Assembly (NCBI GenBank): GCA_050260375.1
Contig: JBLNCA010000049.1
Location: forward strand, 5,013-69,012
Length of the DNA: 64,000 nucleotides
DNA from: DTFZ01 sp050260375
GTDB taxonomy: Bacteria > Bacillota > Clostridia > Christensenellales > SZUA-584
Reading direction: 5' to 3'
In this document: one piece after another, positions 58,366 to 64,000 of the stretch
Numbering within the stretch: position 1 is the first letter of the stretch
Layout: each line of letters starts with the position of its first letter
Translations under genes and position numbers: made by a program
Notes under the pieces: generated by a model
Told to the model about the DNA's origin: nothing
The model's database searches: none
What the model saw: the letters and a program-made list of their open reading frames with translations, nothing else

Positions 58366-59607
58366 ATGAAGCACAGAATAAAACTCAAAGAACTGCTGTT
58401 TGTCCTTCCCGTACTGGTAATATTGCTGATCTTCTCGGTATATTCAATTGTGCAGACCGCCATATATTCGCTGTTCGATTATCAGCTCAACGACCCTCTT
58501 AAGGCGGGGCTCTATTTAAACGACAGGTTCAACGTCGAGCTTTTCGAAGAAAACCTCAAATACGTTAAATTCTTCGCAGGAGACGATTCGACGCTGGTTA
58601 CAGACGAGCAATCGGTAAACGATTTTAAAAAACTGACGGAGCTTTCCGATAAAGGGCTCGCGCTGCTGCCGCAATTGGGAGCAACCGATAATGAAAAAAC
58701 CGTGGCGCTTTCCGCAAGCCGCTCCGAAGAATTAAGGTCGCTGGTGGGCGAGCTTAAAGAAACGTCCGAAGCGGTTTACGGCCGCAACCCCGATGTCGCT
58801 TTTTATAACCGCGAAGGTATGGCTTCGGTGCTTGCCAGCATGGACGACTGCTTCATAGTAAGCAATTTCATTGGCGTAAACGGCTATGTGCGCGTGCTGC
58901 GCGATACCCGCTTTTGGAACGCTACGTGGAACACGGTGCTGTTTACTTTAATATCGGTAAGCTGCGAGTTCGTGCTCGGCCTCGCGCTGGCGATGGTGAT
59001 GAACAAAGCGATTAAGGGCATAGGCGGCGTAAGAACTGCCGCTCTTATACCGTGGGCGATACCTACCGTCGTTTCAGCGCTTATATGGAGTTATCTCTAC
59101 GACGGCTCAAGCGGCATTATATCGTTCATAGTATCTAAGCTCGGGCTTATCGAGGGGCCGGAGTATATGCTGCTTTCCGCCGGCGGCGCGATGGCGTCGG
59201 CCATACTTTCCGACGTTTGGAAGACTACGCCGTATATGGCGCTGCTGCTGCTCGCAGGCCTGCAGACTATAGACAAGGGGCTTTACGAGAGCGCGAGAAT
59301 AGACGGCGCTACAAAAACGCAACAGTTCTTCAGGGTCACGCTGCCACTGTTAAAGCCCGCGATACTCGTTGCGCTGCTATTCCGCACACTGGACGCTTTC
59401 AGGGTGTACGACCTCATTGCGGTGCTTACTAACGGCGGGCCGGGCGGCGCGACGGAGACGCTGTCGATATACGCGTATAAGAACATGTTTGCCCAGACTA
59501 ACTTCGGCTACGGGTCTGTGGTCGTAATAATGATGTTTATACTCGTCGCGATAATTGCCGTATTGTTTATCAAGGTGCTGGGCGCTGAAGTCATAGGCGA
59601 TGATTAA
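58366..59607 (+). CDS. Sugar ABC permease 2a (MalF-like with large outside loop)
   Basis: The 413-residue permease has a first membrane helix at about 10-32. A hydrophilic stretch of about 150 residues (roughly 40-190) follows before the second helix, then the usual core with EAA loop YESARIDGATKTQQFF near 305. The insert lies where E. coli MalF carries its P2 loop, so it may contact the binding protein. Importer 1's MalF lacks it. The ribosome site is AAGGGG. The partner permease starts 12 bp after its stop. Confidence 0.9.
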   Translation: MKHRIKLKELLFVLPVLVILLIFSVYSIVQTAIYSLFDYQLNDPLKAGLYLNDRFNVELFEENLKYVKFFAGDDSTLVTDEQSVNDFKKLTELSDKGLALLPQLGATDNEKTVALSASRSEELRSLVGELKETSEAVYGRNPDVAFYNREGMASVLASMDDCFIVSNFIGVNGYVRVLRDTRFWNATWNTVLFTLISVSCEFVLGLALAMVMNKAIKGIGGVRTAALIPWAIPTVVSALIWSYLYDGSSGIISFIVSKLGLIEGPEYMLLSAGGAMASAILSDVWKTTPYMALLLLAGLQTIDKGLYESARIDGATKTQQFFRVTLPLLKPAILVALLFRTLDAFRVYDLIAVLTNGGPGGATETLSIYAYKNMFAQTNFGYGSVVVIMMFILVAIIAVLFIKVLGAEVIGDD

Positions 59608-59619
59608 GGAGCGGGAACT

Positions 59620-60450
59620 ATGAATAGTAAGCTTAGCGGTTCAAATTGGCTGTTTTATATCGTGCTGACCGTATTCATGATAATAATCGTATTCCCATTT
59701 CTCTGGGTGCTGATAACGTCGATAAAGCCGGGCAGCGAGGTGTTCGGCGAGGGAGCGTATAACGTATTTACGAGCAATCCTACGCTTAAGAACTACGGCA
59801 CGATTCTCGATAAAGGTATAACGACCTCTATAATAAACAGCATAGTGGTTTCAACTATCACTATGGTTTACGTGGTAGTAATCGCGTCTATGATGGCATA
59901 CGCAATATCAAGGTTCAACTTCAAGGGAAAGAACCTGATTTTGGGGCTCGTGCTCGCGGTATCCATGTTTCCGCAGATGATAATCGTAGGCCCCGTATAC
60001 AACATATTCATGGCTCTTGGCTGGAACAACAGCTATTGGGTCGTGCTGCCTTATTCGACTATAACGCTGCCACTGGCGGTATGGATAATGGTATCGCATT
60101 TTAAGAAGATACCGATATCCATAGAAGAATCGGCGAGGATAGACGGCGCTCCGCCATTCAAAATATTATGGCGGATAGTCTTTCCGCTGGCGGCGCCCGG
60201 GATATTCACCGCCGCGATAATCAGCTTCATTGCGGCATGGAACGAATACCTTTTGACGGTAACGCTTAACACAAATATCAACTATCATACGGTGCCTGTA
60301 GCGATATCATTCCTGCGTACGCAATTCCAGATACTATGGGGCGAAGTTACCGCCGCTACCATCATAGTGGCCATACCTACGCTCGTACTGGTATTGCTGT
60401 TTCAGAGAAAAATTATATCGGGGCTTGTTTCGGGCGCTGTAAAGGAGTAG
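59620..60450 (+). CDS. Sugar ABC permease 2b (MalG-like)
   Basis: The 276-residue membrane protein has six hydrophobic segments and the EAA loop IEESARIDGAPPFKILW near residue 170. It pairs with permease 2a. The GH65 gene starts 6 bp after its stop, indicating tight co-expression of import and phosphorolysis. Confidence 0.93.
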   Translation: MNSKLSGSNWLFYIVLTVFMIIIVFPFLWVLITSIKPGSEVFGEGAYNVFTSNPTLKNYGTILDKGITTSIINSIVVSTITMVYVVVIASMMAYAISRFNFKGKNLILGLVLAVSMFPQMIIVGPVYNIFMALGWNNSYWVVLPYSTITLPLAVWIMVSHFKKIPISIEESARIDGAPPFKILWRIVFPLAAPGIFTAAIISFIAAWNEYLLTVTLNTNINYHTVPVAISFLRTQFQILWGEVTAATIIVAIPTLVLVLLFQRKIISGLVSGAVKE

Positions 60451-60456
60451 CAACAT

Positions 60457-62685
60457 ATGCGGCATTGCGAATGGATCATCAGGGACTGCGAGCTTGGCAG
60501 GCAGGCTTTGCTTAAAAACGAGTCCGTGTTTTCAGTCTCCAACGGATATTTCGGAGTAAGGGGAAATTTCGAGGAAGGGTACGATTCGCCTGATACCATA
60601 AGAGGTGCGTACATAAACGGATGCTATGACACGCGCGACATAAGGTACGAAGAAAAGCTGTCCGGTTTCCCCGAAGAAAAACAGTCGATTGTAAACGTAC
60701 ACGATTGCCAGACGATAATTTTAAGCATAGAAGGGGAGACGTTCAGCGTCTTCAGCGGCGGCGTTATAAGCTTTGACAGGACGCTTGACATGAAAAACGG
60801 CGTCACGACAAGGAGCGTGGTATGGGAATCGCCCCGAGGCAGGCGCGTTGAGATAGAGATAAAAAGGATGGCGTCTTTCGCCGTGCGGGAGCTTTTCGCT
60901 ATAGATTACACCGTCACGCCCCTTAACTTTGACGGGGAAATATGCTTTATATCGCTCGACAGCGCCGACGTAATGAACTATTCGGACGGGGAAGACCCAA
61001 GGACGAACAGCAGAAAGGACAGGAATTTAAACTTTCTGCGCGGCGAGGTAAGCGAGGGCAGGGTATACCTCGAGTCGGAGACCGTGCGCTCAGGCATACG
61101 CGTCGCAACGTGTTCCTGCCACACGGTTTCAAAAGAAGCCGGTTTTGAATACTCGCTTGATGGAATGTGCGCGAAGACGACGATAAAGACAAGCGCGGCG
61201 GCAGGCGAGGCGGTTAGGCTACTAAAGTATGTATTTTTTATCGATTCAAACAGCTGTGATGATTTGAAGAAAACCGCGTTTGAGCTCGCGGCGCGGCATA
61301 CGCAAAACGTTGACGGTCTATATGAAAAGCAGCGGGCGTTTCTTGAGAAAAAGTGGAACGCGGCGTGCGTCAAAATAGACTCCTCAGACGGCGCGGGGCT
61401 GAGCCTTAGGTACTGCATATACCAGCTGATATGCCAGAGCGCTTTCTGCGGCAGCTCGATACCTGCCAAAGGGCTTTCGGGCGAGGGCTACGAGGGGCAT
61501 TATTTTTGGGATATGGAAATATTCATACACCCGTTTTATACGCTTACCGACCCGGACACCGCGGGGAAGCTGCTGCTTTACCGCTACAGTACGCTGGACG
61601 CCGCGCGTAAAAACGCAAAAAAGCTAGGCCACAAATGCGGAGCGGCATACCCGTGGCGCACGATAACGGGCGACGAGTGCTCGGCGTTCTTTCCGGCGGG
61701 CGCGGCGCAGTATCATATAAACGCGGATATATCGTACGCGATTATAAACTATTATCTGGCTACGGGGGACGAACAGCTGCTGTTCGGGGAAGGAGCCGAG
61801 ATAATATTCGAAACGGCGAGGTTATGGCTGGACTTAGGGCATTTCTGCGGCGGCAAGTTCAGGATCGATACCGTCACCGGCCCGGACGAATACACCTGCC
61901 TTGCGGACAACAACTACTATACGAACTTAATGGCGAGGCACAACTTGAAATGGGCGGTCAGCATATACAAACGCCTTGGGCCGGACAGCGCAGTCGTTAG
62001 GCGAATAGGGCTCAAAGGCAGCGAAATAGAGGCGTTCGAGCAGGCGTACCGGAACATGTACCTGCCGTATGACGATGAAAAGGGAATAACGCCGCAGGAC
62101 GATTCCTTCCTCAATAAAAAAGAGTGGGACTTTACTGCTCCGCCGGAGAACTACCCGCTGCTGCTCCACTACCATCCTATGACGCTTTACAGGCATCAGG
62201 TATGCAAGCAGGCGGACGTGCTGCTCGCGTACAGCCTGTTTTTAAAAGAGCACGATAAGGAACTTATGAAGAGATCCTATGACTATTACGAGAGGATAAC
62301 TACCCATGATTCTTCGCTTTCAGCCTGCACGTTTTCTATAATGGCAGCAAGGCTCGGCGATACGGAAAAAGGATACGATTATTTCATGCGCACGCTGAGG
62401 ACGGACCTTGACGACACTCACCAGAACACAAAGGACGGCCTGCATATGGCAAACATGGGAGGAGCGTATCTTTGCGTGCTAAGCGGGTTTGCGGGGCTCA
62501 TAATAGACGAAAGCGGCCCAAGCCTTTCGCCTGTGCTTCCGGAAAACTGGCGCTCATATTCTTTCAGGTTCAGGTATAAAGGCAGCCTTTTTGAAGTGAT
62601 GGTGAAAAGGGAAGGAACCAGCATAACAAGGATAGCGGGCGAAGAGAGAGTCATAAAACTTAACGGTATCGAAATGCGTTGTTAG
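60457..62685 (+). CDS. GH65 phosphorylase 2 (kojibiose/nigerose/trehalose-phosphorylase-like)
   Basis: The 742-residue GH65 enzyme has SVSNGYFGVRGNFEE at the N-terminus, HYFWDMEIFIHP in the catalytic domain and the general acid Glu478 in VTGPDEYTCLADNNYYTN. The GPDEY wording and the WRTITGDECSAFFPAG segment differ from the maltose-type gene at 45330. This points to another linkage, such as kojibiose, nigerose or trehalose. I cannot decide which from motifs. The product would again be beta-glucose-1-phosphate for PgmB. It lies inside the importer 2 operon, followed by the ATPase gene after 60 bp. Confidence 0.85.
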   Translation: MRHCEWIIRDCELGRQALLKNESVFSVSNGYFGVRGNFEEGYDSPDTIRGAYINGCYDTRDIRYEEKLSGFPEEKQSIVNVHDCQTIILSIEGETFSVFSGGVISFDRTLDMKNGVTTRSVVWESPRGRRVEIEIKRMASFAVRELFAIDYTVTPLNFDGEICFISLDSADVMNYSDGEDPRTNSRKDRNLNFLRGEVSEGRVYLESETVRSGIRVATCSCHTVSKEAGFEYSLDGMCAKTTIKTSAAAGEAVRLLKYVFFIDSNSCDDLKKTAFELAARHTQNVDGLYEKQRAFLEKKWNAACVKIDSSDGAGLSLRYCIYQLICQSAFCGSSIPAKGLSGEGYEGHYFWDMEIFIHPFYTLTDPDTAGKLLLYRYSTLDAARKNAKKLGHKCGAAYPWRTITGDECSAFFPAGAAQYHINADISYAIINYYLATGDEQLLFGEGAEIIFETARLWLDLGHFCGGKFRIDTVTGPDEYTCLADNNYYTNLMARHNLKWAVSIYKRLGPDSAVVRRIGLKGSEIEAFEQAYRNMYLPYDDEKGITPQDDSFLNKKEWDFTAPPENYPLLLHYHPMTLYRHQVCKQADVLLAYSLFLKEHDKELMKRSYDYYERITTHDSSLSACTFSIMAARLGDTEKGYDYFMRTLRTDLDDTHQNTKDGLHMANMGGAYLCVLSGFAGLIIDESGPSLSPVLPENWRSYSFRFRYKGSLFEVMVKREGTSITRIAGEERVIKLNGIEMRC

Positions 62686-62745
62686 CTTATATTAAAAAAG
62701 CCTCTTTTGGGCGATCGGTAAACATTAAATAAAGGAGAATGGGCT

Positions 62746-63858
62746 ATGGCGAGTATATCGATTAAGAACTTAAACAAGGTGTACTTCGGCAAAAAGGAAA
62801 AGTTTCATGCGTTTAAGGACTTTAACCTTGAAATAGCCGACAAGGAGTTCGTGGTATTGGTTGGGCCCTCGGGCTGCGGAAAGTCGACCACGCTGCGCAT
62901 GATCGCGGGTCTTGAGGATATCACGTCGGGAGAGCTGAGGATAGGGGATAAGGTGGTTAACGACGTGCAGCCCAAAGACAGGGATATCGCGATGGTATTT
63001 CAGAATTACTCCCTGTACCCTCATATGAACGTATATCAGAACATGGCGTTCAGCCTCTCCTTAAGAAAAACGCCGAAAAAGGAAATCGACGAGCGGGTGC
63101 ACGAAACGGCCAAGATACTCGATATAGAACACCTCTTAAAGCGCAAGCCCAAGGCGCTATCGGGCGGGCAGCGGCAGCGCGTAGCATTGGGACGCGCCAT
63201 AGTGCGCAACCCGAAAGTGTTTCTTCTCGACGAGCCGCTTTCCAATCTCGACGCGAAGCTGCGCACGCAGATGCGCGCGGAAATAGCGAAGCTGCACAAC
63301 AGGATAGGGACGACGTTCGTATATGTCACCCACGACCAGACGGAAGCTATGACTATGGCCGACAGGATAGTTGTAATGAAGGACGGCGTTATTCAGCAGG
63401 TAGATACGCCCGCAAACCTGTACGCATACCCCTGTAACCTGTTCGTCGCGGGATTCACAGGCTCCCCGCAGATGAATTTTGTGGACGGCACGCTGGTTAA
63501 AACGGCAAAGGGATTTACGGTAGACATGCAGGGCAATACGCTTGTGCTTCCGGATAGCAAGAATAAAGAAGGCGCGCTTGAGGCAAGCGTTGGCAAGGCC
63601 GTGAAGGTCGGGCTGCGGCCCGAGGACATTGAAGAACGCACGGACGACCGGGAGCCCAATACATTTGGCTCCGCAGTCGATATATCCGAGATGATGGGCG
63701 CCGAGCTTTACGTATACTTCGAGTTTGCGGGAAGCAAGATGATAGCGCGCTTCCCGGCGTCGTCGGGCTTAAAGTCCGGCTCGCCGGTATATTTTGCACT
63801 CAATGCTCAAAAGGCTCATATATTCGACGCGGAAACAGGCAATGTAATAACCAACTGA
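62746..63858 (+). CDS. Sugar ABC ATPase 2 (MsmX/UgpC-like)
   Basis: The 370-residue ATPase has Walker A GPSGCGKST (40-48), VFQNYSLYPHM, LSGGQRQRVALGR (about 138-150), Walker B VFLLDEP and a C-terminal TOBE domain (VGLRPEDIE). It is closely similar to the ATPase at 54044 through the nucleotide-binding domain and differs in the C-terminal part. That suggests an old duplication with separate regulation. It has a good AAAGGAG site. It is the last complete gene in the window. Confidence 0.94.
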   Translation: MASISIKNLNKVYFGKKEKFHAFKDFNLEIADKEFVVLVGPSGCGKSTTLRMIAGLEDITSGELRIGDKVVNDVQPKDRDIAMVFQNYSLYPHMNVYQNMAFSLSLRKTPKKEIDERVHETAKILDIEHLLKRKPKALSGGQRQRVALGRAIVRNPKVFLLDEPLSNLDAKLRTQMRAEIAKLHNRIGTTFVYVTHDQTEAMTMADRIVVMKDGVIQQVDTPANLYAYPCNLFVAGFTGSPQMNFVDGTLVKTAKGFTVDMQGNTLVLPDSKNKEGALEASVGKAVKVGLRPEDIEERTDDREPNTFGSAVDISEMMGAELYVYFEFAGSKMIARFPASSGLKSGSPVYFALNAQKAHIFDAETGNVITN

Positions 63859-63980
63859 GCCAAGGCGGCTCATACAGGCCGGTAGATTACAATAGCAAGT
63901 GCAACAATTAAATAAAGAAACTGCAAAGCAGCCAAGGTGTAAAATGAAGTTACCACACAACAAATCACACGGAGGCCGCC

Positions 63981-64000
63981 ATGCAGCTCTATACACATTT
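63981..64000 (+). CDS. Start of a gene cut by the window edge (uncertain)
   Basis: ATG 63981 stands 5-6 nt after a CGGAGG site and opens a frame beginning MQLYTH. Only six codons are visible, so no product can be given. A competing ATG at 63944 in another frame has a weaker AAGGTG site. Confidence 0.35.

Overview
The window looks like a chromosome segment from a strictly anaerobic, Gram-positive, fermentative bacterium of the Clostridia (Bacillota), probably a gut-type organism. The signs are [FeFe]-hydrogenase maturases (HydE end, HydG, HydF), three lipoprotein solute-binding proteins with clean lipoboxes, sugar importers with MsmX/UgpC-type ATPases, AAGGAGG-like ribosome binding sites, and a purine-degradation cluster of the selenium-linked type. 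Most genes favour the ATA isoleucine codon and are GC-rich. I did not identify a genus. I saw no rRNA, tRNA, CRISPR array, transposase or phage gene.

Layout. (1) 1-2.8 kb: end of hydE, then hydG and hydF, in DNA visibly richer in AT than the rest. (2) 3.0-3.3 kb: a cluster of GC-rich hairpins. (3) 3.3-9.8 kb, minus strand: an S51-type peptidase and an AMP-forming ligase, then a MoxR / DUF58 / transglutaminase operon. (4) 10.1-12.3 kb: tex. (5) 12.4-27.9 kb, plus strand: one long operon ygeY, ygeW, carbamate kinase, ssnA, ygfK, fused xanthine dehydrogenase (xdhD type), hydantoinase, a PLP enzyme, ygeX and a YheO-type regulator. (6) 28.2-33.2 kb: a BMP-type nucleoside ABC importer. (7) 33.3-39.1 kb: a three-subunit xanthine dehydrogenase with an alpha/alpha-toroid protein (minus), divergent from guanine deaminase (plus). 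(8) 39.2-44.9 kb: LacI regulator, GPH-type symporter, PIG-L deacetylase, GH4 glycosidase and a BadF/GlcNAc-kinase-like protein. (9) 45.3-55.8 kb: GH65 maltose-phosphorylase-like enzyme, LacI regulator, GH13 enzyme, ABC importer with its own ATPase, and beta-phosphoglucomutase. (10) 55.9-63.9 kb: AraC regulator and a second ABC importer with a second GH65 phosphorylase and a second ATPase.

How the genes work together. Blocks 5-7 form a nearly complete purine-eating region. Nucleosides or bases come in through the BMP importer, guanine goes to xanthine (GuaD), xanthine is hydroxylated (XdhABC), and the ygeY-ygeX set is the gene set associated with anaerobic urate/purine ring breakdown. It plausibly ends in carbamoyl phosphate (ATP via carbamate kinase) and diaminopropionate (pyruvate plus ammonia via YgeX). 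Blocks 9-10 are phosphorolytic disaccharide pathways: GH65 enzymes give beta-glucose-1-phosphate, which PgmB turns into glucose-6-phosphate. Block 8 could be a PTS-free amino-sugar disaccharide pathway.

The most unusual structure is a family of about 42-bp palindromic elements (fixed ends, compensating variable arms, TA at the borders). They occur singly, in tandem arrays of four, between genes of operons, and once inside the GH4 gene, where the element adds 14 codons in frame.
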